DNA from: Bryobacterales bacterium
GTDB taxonomy: Bacteria; Acidobacteriota; Terriglobia; Bryobacterales; Bryobacteraceae
Direction: 5' to 3'
NCBI GenBank assembly: GCA_016721425.1
Contig: JADKID010000024.1
Coordinates: forward strand, 50,639-114,638
Length of the DNA: 64,000 nt
Shown: positions 20,459 through 28,638 of the stretch, piece by piece
Layout: every line of letters begins with the position of its first letter
How positions within the stretch are numbered: position 1 is the stretch's first letter
Program-made: the position numbers and the translations under genes
Notes under the pieces: generated by a model
What the model was told of the DNA's origin: nothing
The model's database searches: none
What the model saw: the letters and a program-made list of their open reading frames with translations, nothing else

Positions 20459-20665
20459 TTATCCCAACGGACCGGACAGCGGCCGGTCATCGACGCGGAC
20501 AGCGGCCCGCTCCAGCAGTTTCATGATGCCCAGTAGGATCAGCAGGACAGGCCAGGTTTTGGTAAAGCTGATGTCCTGGAAGCGGTGCAACGAGGTCAGC
20601 ACACCGAGCGCGATCAGGAGGACCGGGCCGCGCGCGGCCCGGATCAACAGGTAGCTATTATTCAT
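20459..20665 (-). CDS. small two-helix membrane protein (DUF5668-like)
   Basis: 68 residues: GPVLLIALGVLTSLHRFQ and KTWPVLLILLGIMKLLER are two membrane helices, the second carrying the WPVLLI-G signature that also occurs in both flanking genes. Its ATG at 20665 overlaps the end of the upstream gene by 8 bases; an alternative in-frame start at 20695 lies inside that gene. It is effectively the membrane module of its neighbours without any added domain. The role is unknown; position in the sigma/anti-sigma operon suggests an envelope sensor or scaffold. Confidence 0.8.
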   Translation of the reverse strand: MNNSYLLIRAARGPVLLIALGVLTSLHRFQDISFTKTWPVLLILLGIMKLLERAAVRVDDRPLSGPLG

Positions 20666-21347
20666 GGGGCACCTCCGGGGCAGCGGGGGGCTCAACTCTC
20701 GCCGCCGGGCCGCCCGTGAGCCTGTTGTAGAGCATCCAGCCGCCGGCCAGGATCAGCAGAACCGGCCAGTACTGAATGATGTAGCGCAGGCGGAGCACGC
20801 CGAGATTGTTGAGCAGGAACACGACGCCGAGCGAGATGAGGGCCACAGGCAGAACGGGGAAGCCGCCGCCTTCGCCCTTGATCTGCACGAGCGACGAGAA
20901 CTCGTCCACGATCTCGCCGGCCTGGCGTTTGCGGGCCGTGTGGTAGGCCTCGAAGGCCATGTAAAACCAGAAGACGGCAGTGAGCAAGCCGAAGAGGGGG
21001 CCGAGTTCGCCCACGCCATCCGAGCTGTTGATGCTGATCAACATGCCCAGGATGAGCACGTGGACCAAGCCCTTGGCGTACTGGCCGTTATAGATGGCGC
21101 CGACGCCGGGGATCAGGCCGAGCAGAAAGGCCAGGCCGGGGGAGACGCCCGGATTGGGCAGGCCGGAACTCGGCGCCGCGGAGGCCGCGTAGGGGGAGCC
21201 GGCGGCCTGGGGCTGGGCCGGCCGCGGGAGGTGTTCTTCGCAGTAGACCGTGCCCTGCGCCATACGGACCGTCTCTTCAGTGAGCGGCTTGCCGCAGGAG
21301 CGGCAATATGCCGTCACGGGTTTTGGGGTTTCGCTTTCAATCGTCAT
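20658..21347 (-). CDS. zinc-ribbon plus multi-helix membrane protein (B-box-like / DUF5668)
   Basis: 229 residues. The N terminus holds a zinc-binding motif (YCRSCGKPL...VYCEEHL, B-box/zinc-ribbon style, residues ~14-39), then a Pro/Ala linker. A TM2-like pair follows (GLAFLLGLIPGVGAIYNGQY, VHVLILGMLISI), then a further helix (GLLTAVFWFYMAFEAYHTARK) and a C-terminal DUF5668 module (LPVALISLGVVFLLNNLG, YWPVLLILAGGWMLYNRL). It overlaps the anti-sigma gene by 4 bases and the small membrane gene by 8. The cytoplasmic zinc domain joined to a membrane sensor-like module suggests regulation, but this is inference. Confidence 0.85.
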   Translation of the reverse strand: MTIESETPKPVTAYCRSCGKPLTEETVRMAQGTVYCEEHLPRPAQPQAAGSPYAASAAPSSGLPNPGVSPGLAFLLGLIPGVGAIYNGQYAKGLVHVLILGMLISINSSDGVGELGPLFGLLTAVFWFYMAFEAYHTARKRQAGEIVDEFSSLVQIKGEGGGFPVLPVALISLGVVFLLNNLGVLRLRYIIQYWPVLLILAGGWMLYNRLTGGPAARVEPPAAPEVPHE

Positions 21348-22009
21348 CGTGTCACCCTCCCATCCTTCTGTTTCCCTATATCGATCCCCTGGGGCTGATT
21401 CTCAATCGGCCCTTCCATCACTACGCCTGCCGGTTTCTGGACCGCCGGCTTTCCACCTTCGCTGGGCTTGGCGGCGCCTGCCCCGTCGTCAGTTTCATTC
21501 CAATCGCGGAGCGTCTGCTGGATCTCGAAAACGAGGCGCAGACTCTCGTAATATTTCTTGCCGCGATCCCAACTTCTGTATGCCTTGTCTTCGAGCGCCG
21601 ACCAGACTCGCGCCGGCTCCAGATCGGTCGCCTTCAGCTGCCTCACAGGGAGGCCTGCGAATTCGGCCAGCATCGAAAAGCTGAGCATCGTCATCGCCAT
21701 GCCCATGGCGAACTTCGGCTGCAGGACCGGTTCCAGCAGCTTCGAGATCCAGTTTTTGGCCGCGCCGGGTTTCTTGACCGGCGACGACTTGCCCGTGCGC
21801 GCTTCGAACAGTATTTGATTCACCAGCGCTGCCGGCGGCTCGACATCCGCCGCCGTCTCCATAAAGCCGATCACTGCCTGCGAGTCTGCCACCAGCTCCC
21901 GGCAAGCCGGGCAGCCCTCCAGGTGGAGTTCCACCGTGGCCTTTTCGGCCGTGGAGAGCGTACCGTCCACGTAGTCGCACAGCAGGGACTCGAGATCGAT
22001 ACATTTCAT
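21344..22009 (-). CDS. zf-HC2 anti-sigma factor
   Basis: 221 residues. The N-terminal anti-sigma zinc finger has LLCDYVDGTLS followed by HLEGCPACREL, the H-x3-C-x2-C signature. A hydrophobic segment (FAMGMAMTMLSFSMLAEF, ~100-120) is the likely membrane anchor. The C-terminal ~95 residues, presumably extracytoplasmic, are polar and repeat-free (SWDRGKKYYESLRLVFEIQQT). Its start overlaps the sigma gene stop by 4 bases, which keeps the two proteins in proportion. It should hold the ECF sigma factor at the membrane until a signal releases it. Confidence 0.92.
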   Translation of the reverse strand: MKCIDLESLLCDYVDGTLSTAEKATVELHLEGCPACRELVADSQAVIGFMETAADVEPPAALVNQILFEARTGKSSPVKKPGAAKNWISKLLEPVLQPKFAMGMAMTMLSFSMLAEFAGLPVRQLKATDLEPARVWSALEDKAYRSWDRGKKYYESLRLVFEIQQTLRDWNETDDGAGAAKPSEGGKPAVQKPAGVVMEGPIENQPQGIDIGKQKDGRVTR

Positions 22010-22692
22010 ACGAGTACCTTCTGTCGCCGCAGGATGCGGGCCAGTTCGGCCCGTCCGCGATTCAGCCGCGATTTCACGGTGCCCTCGGGGACTCCGAGGA
22101 CTTGAGCGATCTCGCGGTATTCCAACTCTTCCAGGTCGCGCAGGATGACGGTCTCTCTCAGCTCCGGAGAGAGCCTGGCGAGGGCGGCCTGCAAAACTTC
22201 GCTCGCTTCCCGGCCGGCCAGGATGGCATCGGTGCGGGACTCGATGGCGGTGCGTTCTTCGAGCACGAGCAACTGATCCTCAATGGAATCGGTGGCGCGC
22301 TCCATCTTGGTCCGCCGGTAGTTATCAATGAGAAGGTTGCGCGTGAGGCGGGTGAGCCAAACGGCGAAAGAGCCTTCTCCGGCCCTGAAACTTTTGACTG
22401 ACTTAAAGACGCGCAGAAAAACGTCCTGCGTCAGATCCTGTGCTTCGCTGTCCTTGCCGGTAAAGCGGTAGCAGATGGCGTAGACACGGCGGGTGTGAGT
22501 TTTTACGAGGTCTTCCCAGGCGCTCTCGTCGCCCTGGAGACATCGCTCCACCAGCCGTGCATCGAGCTCAAGGTCACTCACGGTTGGGCGGCCCCATGCT
22601 GAATTCGGCGTACCCAGGCCGGAGCCAGGCGTCATGGGCAGCACCGAAGCGCCGCCGTTCGCCGAGATCAGAGCCTGTGAAATCGCAGCCAT
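22006..22692 (-). CDS. ECF-family RNA polymerase sigma factor
   Basis: 228 residues with regions 2 and 4 only. Region 2: WEDLVKTHTRRVYAICYRF and DAQ-like EAQDLTQDVFLRVFKSVKSF, then FAVWLTRLTRNLLIDNYRR. Region 4: ALARLSPELRETVILRDLEE, then EYREIAQVLGVPEGTVKSRL, the helix-turn-helix contacting the -35 box. The ATG at 22692 has an AGGAGAGG site but gives a ~37-residue non-conserved leader; a GTG at 22581 begins exactly at the conserved core and is the alternative. It heads a five-gene operon (sigma, anti-sigma, three membrane proteins) and probably drives it. Confidence 0.94.
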   Translation of the reverse strand: MAAISQALISANGGASVLPMTPGSGLGTPNSAWGRPTVSDLELDARLVERCLQGDESAWEDLVKTHTRRVYAICYRFTGKDSEAQDLTQDVFLRVFKSVKSFRAGEGSFAVWLTRLTRNLLIDNYRRTKMERATDSIEDQLLVLEERTAIESRTDAILAGREASEVLQAALARLSPELRETVILRDLEELEYREIAQVLGVPEGTVKSRLNRGRAELARILRRQKVLV

Positions 22693-22968
22693 GGCTGCCT
22701 GCCTCTCCTTCTGGAAGGGGATGCAAAGAGGGGACTTGCCCGAGGACTGGTACTACGACCCGCCGCTCGGCTCCCTCTCTCACCTTCCAACCAGAGAAAC
22801 GAGGAATTATCATTAGAAGTTCGCTCAATCTGCACGAACCGGCCGCCGGATCTCTTATTCTAGTTCAAAACGGGCCGTGCGGAGGTTGAATCAGGTGAGA
22901 GTGCCCCCGGTTGGGGGAGAAGAGAGGGCGTCATCGGGACCGAATCGATTCCGCGGCGGGATTGGCAC

Positions 22969-23994
22969 GTGGGCGTATGGGTCATGGTGGCCCTGCTGGC
23001 GGCTGGGATCTGGTTTTTGGTGAGACGATCCGCCGGCGCCGGATTCGACACCGGAACCTTGCTCAATACGATCACGCGGGCCAATTGGCGCTGGCTGGCT
23101 GCGGCATGGGCATTGAACGTCCTCAGCTACTATGGCCGGACGTTGCGATGGATGGTGATGTTGCGGCCGATCGCTCCGGATGCAGACCGCTGGCGTCTCT
23201 TTTCGGCGACGGTCATTGGCTTCGCGGCCACCACTCTCTTTGGCCGGCCTGGGGACTTGGTGCGCCCTTACCTGATAGCACGGGCGGCCGGTGTGCCGTT
23301 TGTGAGCCAGATGGCTGCGTGGCTACTGGAGAGGCTGTACGACACGCTGACGCTGCTGGCTATCTTCGGGTACGCCTTGGCGGCAGTGCCGCATACAGCG
23401 TTGCTGGATGGCTCTGCATTGCGGTGGGCCTTTGAGGTGGGGGGCTGGTTTGCCGGAATCACCGGCACGGTGTGCCTGCTGGTGCTGGCGGGTCTGCAGC
23501 GAAGCTCGGATCGTCTGGGCGAACGGATCCAGACCGCGCTGGGCTTTTTGGAGGAGCGCCAGCAGGAGCGCGCGGCACGGCTCGTCAACGCAGCCATGGA
23601 CGGCTTGCGCTCCGCCCGGAGCACGCGCTCGATAGTAGAACTACTCGGCTACTCGATCCTCACCTGGGTCCTTCTGGTGCTGTGTTTTGCGGCGTTCTTC
23701 CAGGCCTTTCCAGAGACGGCAGCGCTATCGTGGTCGAGCATCCTGGTCTATATTGGGTTTGTCGCCTTTGGCGGCATCGTGCAGATCCCGGGAATCGGCG
23801 GCGGGTTTCAACTGGTCAGCATACTTGTCCTCACACAACTGTTCCACTGTGGACTAGAGACGGCGACGGGCATTGCGTTGGTGACGTGGTTTATTACATT
23901 GATAGGAGTTCTGCCTCTTGGCGCATTTCTGGCGTTGAGGGAGGGGCTGAACTGGAATCGAATCAAAGAATTGGAGAAACAGGCGACCCTATGA
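22969..23994 (+). CDS. flippase-like integral membrane protein (LPG synthase TM / UPF0104 family)
   Basis: 341 residues, about eight membrane helices, matching the lysylphosphatidylglycerol-synthase transmembrane family (UPF0104), whose members are flippases or lack the synthase domain, as here. Visible signatures: RTLRWMVMLRP (~47-57), FGRPGDLVRPYLIARAAGV (~88-107, the conserved G-E/D-x-x-R-P-x-L region) and GGIVQIPGIGGGFQL (~264-278). It starts at GTG with a modest GGCGGGA site; no other start codon exists between the previous in-frame stop and this one. It overlaps nrdR by 4 bases (ATGA). The transported lipid is unknown. Confidence 0.88.
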   Translation: MGVWVMVALLAAGIWFLVRRSAGAGFDTGTLLNTITRANWRWLAAAWALNVLSYYGRTLRWMVMLRPIAPDADRWRLFSATVIGFAATTLFGRPGDLVRPYLIARAAGVPFVSQMAAWLLERLYDTLTLLAIFGYALAAVPHTALLDGSALRWAFEVGGWFAGITGTVCLLVLAGLQRSSDRLGERIQTALGFLEERQQERAARLVNAAMDGLRSARSTRSIVELLGYSILTWVLLVLCFAAFFQAFPETAALSWSSILVYIGFVAFGGIVQIPGIGGGFQLVSILVLTQLFHCGLETATGIALVTWFITLIGVLPLGAFLALREGLNWNRIKELEKQATL

Positions 23995-24452
23995 ACTGCC
24001 CCTTCTGCGGCTTCAAAGAAGACCGGGTCATTGATAGCAGGGAGAGTAAGGAAGGCGACGTGATTCGCCGCCGGCGGGAGTGTTTACAGTGCCTGCGTCG
24101 ATTTACTACATATGAACGAATTGATGAAGTTCCTTACATGGTAGTGAAGAAAGACGGAAGGCGGGAGAAGTTTGACCGGCAGAAAGTGTTGTCAGGACTC
24201 CTGAAGGCCTGCGAAAAGCGGCCAATCAGCATGACGAAACTGGCGGAGTTGGTCGATGAGGTAGAGGGACGGCTAGCGGACAAATCGGACCGTGAGATCT
24301 CGACGACGGAAGTAGGAGAGCTCTTGATGCTGAGTTTGGCGCATCTGGACAAGATCGCCTATGTGCGATTCGCGTCGGTATACCGGGATTTTCAGGACGT
24401 GGAAGCTTTCCTGAGTGAATTGAAGGACTTGATGCGTCAGAAGCGAGGGTAA
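23991..24452 (+). CDS. nrdR: transcriptional repressor NrdR
   Basis: 153-residue repressor of ribonucleotide reductase genes that senses ATP/dATP. The zinc ribbon MNCPFCGFKEDRVIDSRESK ... RRRRECLQCLRRFTTYER gives four cysteines (C3, C6, C31, C34). The ATP-cone follows (VVKKDGRREKFDRQKVLSGL). Length and order match the family exactly. The start overlaps the flippase-like gene by 4 bases, an uncommon neighbour. The usual nrd boxes would lie before nrdA/nrdJ genes, none of which is in this window. Confidence 0.96.
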   Translation: MNCPFCGFKEDRVIDSRESKEGDVIRRRRECLQCLRRFTTYERIDEVPYMVVKKDGRREKFDRQKVLSGLLKACEKRPISMTKLAELVDEVEGRLADKSDREISTTEVGELLMLSLAHLDKIAYVRFASVYRDFQDVEAFLSELKDLMRQKRG

Positions 24453-24539
24453 CGGGGGGGCGGATGGCGGGAGGCGGCGGGCCGGGTGGAGCGAAGAATG
24501 TAACCAATCGGCCTCTGCCGCATCGGATGTAATAGGAGC

Positions 24540-24568
24540 TTAACAAGTGGACTGAACCATGTTATGCT
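24540..24568 (+). promoter_or_regulatory. sigma-70-type promoter upstream of rpoD
   Basis: TTAACA (24540-24545), a 17-base spacer, and TATGCT (24563-24568) form a near-consensus -35/-10 pair. It lies in the 325-base gap between nrdR and rpoD and about 210 bases before rpoD. The rest of that gap holds no gene I can support. The pair would produce a long 5' untranslated region of about 200 bases for rpoD. Confidence 0.6.
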
Positions 24569-24777
24569 TGTTCGGAGCGTCTAACCGTCCTTACCCATGC
24601 CCAAATTTTGGCTCGACCCATCTGCGTGCGCATTTTTGCGTCTGCTGGAGGTGGAGTTGTGGCCGGGGGCTGGCAGGGAGCCCGAGCAGGCTCTGAGCAG
24701 AAGAAAGATCAGCCGGATCAGGGTGTTGCCTTGACTTGCCTCGTTCGCGGAGCGGGAGCGAGAGATGACTGAAATAC

Positions 24778-26340
24778 ATGAGGTCGGGACGCGGAGGTTT
24801 GCCACCAGTGGATAATTTTGAAGACCAGTTTTTAGCCGACACTCCAGACCCGCTAGGTATCCCTTTCGACGAGGAAGCTAATTTCTTCCATCCGGAAGAC
24901 GTACAGGAAGAGGAGTTCCAGACTACCCAGCAGCCGGTTGAGGAGTCCATTTACACGGATGACCCGGTCCGCGTGTACCTGCGTGAGATGGGTGCGGTGC
25001 CGTTGCTGACGAGGGAAGGTGAAGTGTCGCTGGCCCGGCGGATGGAGCGCGGAAAACTACGTTTGCAGAAGGCGATCAGCCGCTCAGCTTTGGTTCAGAT
25101 GCAGATCATCGACATTTCGGAGCAGATCCGGCGCGATGAGGTGGAGCTGGACAGCGTGGCTGACATGGGCGAAGTGCTGGAGGAGTCCACTGCCGCTTAC
25201 GAGAAGCGCTGTAAGGACCTCCGGGATCAGTTTGTAGAGTTGATCAACCTGCACAAGAAGCAGGAACAGTTGCGCGAGAAGCTGGACGCAGTGCCGGCTT
25301 CGAACAAGAAGATCCGCCGCAAGGCGACGATGAAGTTCTACCGCTCCTGCGTGGAGACCTCGAAGGCGATCCGCCGGACGCCGTGGCGGTTGCCGAAGTG
25401 GCGTCTGTTCTCGACCGCCATCGAAAAGGCCGTCGAAGAGATCGCTCAGTTTGAGAGCGAAGTGAAGCGGCTGGAAGTCCACAAGGCGGACAACCAATCC
25501 CGGATCCGCGAGATCAAGCGGGAGATCAAGAAGCGCGAAGCGCAGGCAGGCGCCTCTCTCTCCGAGTTGCGGCACACGATGACCGTGATCCGCCAGGGTG
25601 AGCATGAGGCCGAGCGGGCAAAGAAGGACCTGGTGGAGGCCAACCTCCGGCTGGTGGTTTCTGTTGCCAAAAAGTACGTCAACCGTGGTCTGCACCTGTT
25701 GGATTTGATTCAGGAAGGCAATATCGGCCTGATGCGCGCGGCCGATAAGTTTGAATACCGGCGCGGGTACAAGTTCTCGACGTATGCGACTTGGTGGATC
25801 CGGCAGGCGATCACGCGAGCCATCGCAGATCAATCGCGTACGATCCGCATTCCGGTGCACATGAACGAATCCATGAACAAGTTCCTGCGCGCCACACGCG
25901 AGCTGGAAAAGGAGCTGGGCCGCGTTCCGACGAACGAGGAGATCAGCCGCCGCATGGACATCCCGGTGGAGAAGGTTCAGAAGCTGAAGACGATCTCGCG
26001 CGACCCGGTGTCGCTGGAGACGCCGGTGGGCCGGGATGGCGAATCGGCGTTGGGCGATTTGATTGAGGACCGTTGGGTGGGCTCGCCGGTGGACGCGGTG
26101 ATCGATTCCAACGTTCGCGACGAGACGGCCAACATTCTGAAGACTCTCTCGCCCAAGGAAGAGAAAGTGATCCGGCTGCGGTTTGGCATCGGCTGTGAAC
26201 GCGAACACACGCTGGAAGAGATTGGGCAGCAGTTCGACGTGACGCGCGAGCGGATCCGGCAGATTGAGGCCAAGGCGCTGCGGCAGCTTCGTTCGCCGGA
26301 GCGGGCGCGGCACCTGCGGGCGCTGCTGGCCGCCCGGTAG
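24778..26340 (+). CDS. rpoD: primary RNA polymerase sigma factor RpoD
   Basis: 520-residue housekeeping sigma factor. An acidic N-terminal ~60 residues replace a clear region 1.1. Region 1.2 is DDPVRVYLREMGAVPLLTRE (~62-81), a charged non-conserved helical insert runs ~85-280, and region 2 includes LRLVVSVAKKYVNRGLHLLD then LIQEGNIGLMRAADKFEYRR and FSTYATWWIRQAITRAIA. Region 3 is IPVHMNESMNKFLRA, and region 4 ends in LEEIGQQFDVTRERIRQIEA. Two starts compete: ATG 24778 with a weak ribosome site, and GTG 24808 with GGAGG 10 bases upstream, which would remove 10 residues and may be the true one. A shared terminator follows. Confidence 0.95.
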   Translation: MRSGRGGLPPVDNFEDQFLADTPDPLGIPFDEEANFFHPEDVQEEEFQTTQQPVEESIYTDDPVRVYLREMGAVPLLTREGEVSLARRMERGKLRLQKAISRSALVQMQIIDISEQIRRDEVELDSVADMGEVLEESTAAYEKRCKDLRDQFVELINLHKKQEQLREKLDAVPASNKKIRRKATMKFYRSCVETSKAIRRTPWRLPKWRLFSTAIEKAVEEIAQFESEVKRLEVHKADNQSRIREIKREIKKREAQAGASLSELRHTMTVIRQGEHEAERAKKDLVEANLRLVVSVAKKYVNRGLHLLDLIQEGNIGLMRAADKFEYRRGYKFSTYATWWIRQAITRAIADQSRTIRIPVHMNESMNKFLRATRELEKELGRVPTNEEISRRMDIPVEKVQKLKTISRDPVSLETPVGRDGESALGDLIEDRWVGSPVDAVIDSNVRDETANILKTLSPKEEKVIRLRFGIGCEREHTLEEIGQQFDVTRERIRQIEAKALRQLRSPERARHLRALLAAR

Positions 26341-26359
26341 TTTCGATTCAGGATTGAGA

Positions 26360-26395
26360 AGAAAGGGCCGGGGCTTTCGGGCTTCGGCCCTTTCT
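26360..26395. terminator. bidirectional intrinsic terminator between rpoD and ROK kinase
   Basis: Perfect 11-bp stem: AGAAAGGGCCG at 26360-26370 pairs with CGGCCCTTTCT at 26385-26395, with a 14-base loop. It sits between the two convergent stop codons, 20 bases after the rpoD stop. The A/T-rich stem ends give each strand a T-containing tail, so it likely ends both transcripts. Confidence 0.8.
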
Positions 26396-26399
26396 GAGT

Positions 26400-27239
26400 T
26401 CAGGCCTCCAAGGCGAGGGCGAGCGCGCCGCTGAGGCCGGGATACTGGCAGCCCGGGGGAACGATGGATGGCAGCGGCAGGTACCAGTTGGTGATCTGCG
26501 TGGCGCGCTGCCGGATCAGCGGGAAGAGCTGGCGCTGCTCCATGACGCCGCCTCCGAGGACGATGGCCTGCGGGGAGAGGATAGCCGCCAGGTTGACGCA
26601 CGCCTGCGCCAGATAGTCCGCTTGCACGCGCCATGCCTCGTGATCGGGTGGCAGCAGGTGGGCGGGCGTATTCCAGCGGGCCTGCATGGCCGGGCCGCTG
26701 GCCATGCCCTCCAGACAGTCTTTGTGGAACGGGCAGATGCCCGCAAAGCCATCCAGTTCACCGGGCGCGCGGCGCACCACCATGTGGCCCATCTCGGGAT
26801 GCATCAGGCCGTGGATCAGCTTGCCGCCCACCAGCGCTCCGCCGCCGATGCCGGTACCCACGGTGAGATACACCAGATTGTCGAGCCCCTTGCCTGCACC
26901 GCAGCGGGCCTCGCCCAGCGCCGCGCCGTTGACATCGGTATCGAACCCGACGGGCACCTGGAAGGCGAGCTTCAGCGTGTCGCGCAGCGGGAAATTCTGC
27001 CAGGGCAACTTGGGCGTGTTGGTGATGGAGCCGCTTTTGTAGCTGATTGGGCCGAACGAGGCGACGCCGATGGCGTCCAGCGGCCCCTGCTGCAGGAAGT
27101 AGGCGATCACCATGGCCATGGTTTCGTGCGGACTGGCGGATGTGGGAATGCGCTCAATATCGCGCGGCTGCGCGGGATCTTCGCCCACGGCGACTATGAA
27201 CTTGGTGCCACCAGCCTCAACGGCTCCGTACAAACTCAT
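26400..27239 (-). CDS. ROK-family sugar kinase (fructokinase-like)
   Basis: 279-residue cytoplasmic kinase of the ROK family. The ATP-binding start LYGAVEAGGTKFIVAVG is followed by DTDVNGAALGE with the catalytic Asp, VYLTVGTGIGGG, and the zinc site GHMVVRR...GFAGICPFHKDCLEGMASGP (His, two Cys, His pattern). The AGG-TKF and C-P-F-H-K-D-C sequences are those of bacterial fructokinases (GmuE/ScrK type) rather than glucokinases. It is likely to phosphorylate fructose or a related hexose at C6. It is convergent with rpoD; the next reverse gene ends 31 bases upstream, so co-transcription with the 27271-30002 pair is possible. Confidence 0.9.
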   Translation of the reverse strand: MSLYGAVEAGGTKFIVAVGEDPAQPRDIERIPTSASPHETMAMVIAYFLQQGPLDAIGVASFGPISYKSGSITNTPKLPWQNFPLRDTLKLAFQVPVGFDTDVNGAALGEARCGAGKGLDNLVYLTVGTGIGGGALVGGKLIHGLMHPEMGHMVVRRAPGELDGFAGICPFHKDCLEGMASGPAMQARWNTPAHLLPPDHEAWRVQADYLAQACVNLAAILSPQAIVLGGGVMEQRQLFPLIRQRATQITNWYLPLPSIVPPGCQYPGLSGALALALEA

Positions 27240-27270
27240 TCCATCAGTCTATGCGACTGCGGCCGCGCTT

Positions 27271-28638
27271 TCAGAACGTCTCGCCGGCATCCACGAGCAG
27301 ATTCATCAAGCCGTCGCCGCCGCGCCGGATCTCGCGCTTGGCGATCTCCACGCTCCTGGCGCCGAGGGGGCCCCACGGCATGGTCATGCGGCGGAAGTGG
27401 ATCATCCATTCGGCAGGGCTTTCGGTCTTGGCCGGGGCGTCTCGCAGGTAGGTGCAGAAGGCGCTTTGCAGTGTTTCCAGCAGGGGTTCACTGATGGCGG
27501 CGGGGAGCAAATCGCGGAAGGCGCCGGCCTTCCTGTGGAAGTGGGCCAGCGGGGTGACGCCGTCCTCGGGTTGCCAGGCCTCGATGCGGTGCAGCAAGGC
27601 GGTGAACTTTGACTCCCACTCCGGACCAGCCTTCTCGGGCGGGTGGCGGAGCCCGGCCATCTCCTTGAAGATCTCGCGAGATTCACCCTCTTCGCCGAAG
27701 ACGTAGTTGGCCGGTTTGTCGTTGCTCCGTTTGGGCTTGAGATTCTTGGTGTCGATCGCCGGCACTTCTTTCTCCAACCCGGCGTCCTTGCGCAGGGTGT
27801 CGTTGAAGATCAGCAGGCCGTGGGCCTCCGGGAGATCCGAGCAGGCTTCGCCGCTCCACTGAGTCACGAGATAAGTGCGATAGGCTTCGAGCAGAGGCAG
27901 AGTGCTTCGTCCGGCGGCGCGGAGCCCGCGGATCAGAGGCGCCAACTCCTCGCCGACGGCGGGGGTGCCGATGAAGCCGCGCGAGTTGGGTTGCGTTTCG
28001 GTGAGAGCGGAGGTGAGCGCGGTGACGAGCGCGGCGGTATCCTCGGGCGAGCCCTTGAATGTACGCACCATGGCTACGGCGGCCTGGATCTGCTCAGGAG
28101 TGGTGGAGGCCTGCACGATACCGGTGAGGAATTGGAGGGGACGGCCCTCGGCCTTCTCCTTGGTGGAGAAACCCCGGTGCGCGATCTGGAGGGCTAGGCC
28201 GTAGTACTCCTCGACGCGTGCAATCATGCTGTCCTTGCATGTGCGGCGCGGGGGTGAAGGGATGGGCATCCGGAGGGCCATTTCGAGGGCTCGGCGGGGG
28301 TCCAGAGCCATCATCGCCTGCACGGCGCGGACTTGGAGACCGAGGCCGTCGAGCCGCTCTTGATTGGCTTCCAGGAGCCGCACGGCTTCACTATCGGGCG
28401 GTACCGGCCAAATTGCCGTGGCTAGCGGGTACGGTTGGCGGGCAAGTGCCGCCAGGCGGAACGCCTCCTCGACGAGCTCGATCCGCCTGGCGCGATCCGG
28501 GACCTTGTAGGCGTTGGCGCCAAAATTCACCAGTATCTTCGCCGCGATCTCCGGTGGGGCAGAGGGCGCGCGCTGGAGGACGGACGCAGGATCGGGCGGG
28601 TCCCCCAACAGAAGCGCGAGTGCAACTACCGCGATCAC
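27271..28638 (-). CDS. uncharacterised exported protein
   Basis: 455 residues, no domain recognised. A short hydrophobic N terminus (MIAVVALALLLGDPPDP) suggests export or a short anchor. The rest is mostly helical, rich in Ala/Leu/Glu, with TPR-like pair spacing in places (RRIELVEEAFRLAALARQPY; LLEANQERLDGLGLQVRAV). The ATG overlaps the ceramidase-like gene stop by 4 bases, so the two are co-translated, which points to a job linked to that hydrolase. Codon use and composition match the neighbours. It could be a family restricted to this bacterial group; I cannot name one. Confidence 0.7.
   Translation of the reverse strand: MIAVVALALLLGDPPDPASVLQRAPSAPPEIAAKILVNFGANAYKVPDRARRIELVEEAFRLAALARQPYPLATAIWPVPPDSEAVRLLEANQERLDGLGLQVRAVQAMMALDPRRALEMALRMPIPSPPRRTCKDSMIARVEEYYGLALQIAHRGFSTKEKAEGRPLQFLTGIVQASTTPEQIQAAVAMVRTFKGSPEDTAALVTALTSALTETQPNSRGFIGTPAVGEELAPLIRGLRAAGRSTLPLLEAYRTYLVTQWSGEACSDLPEAHGLLIFNDTLRKDAGLEKEVPAIDTKNLKPKRSNDKPANYVFGEEGESREIFKEMAGLRHPPEKAGPEWESKFTALLHRIEAWQPEDGVTPLAHFHRKAGAFRDLLPAAISEPLLETLQSAFCTYLRDAPAKTESPAEWMIHFRRMTMPWGPLGARSVEIAKREIRRGGDGLMNLLVDAGETF

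Noticed and set aside
25084..26634. 516-codon reverse open frame across rpoD
   Set aside because: It is antisense to a fully conserved sigma factor; long reverse frames are common at this GC content and its composition (Arg/Gln/His rich) is typical of shadow frames.
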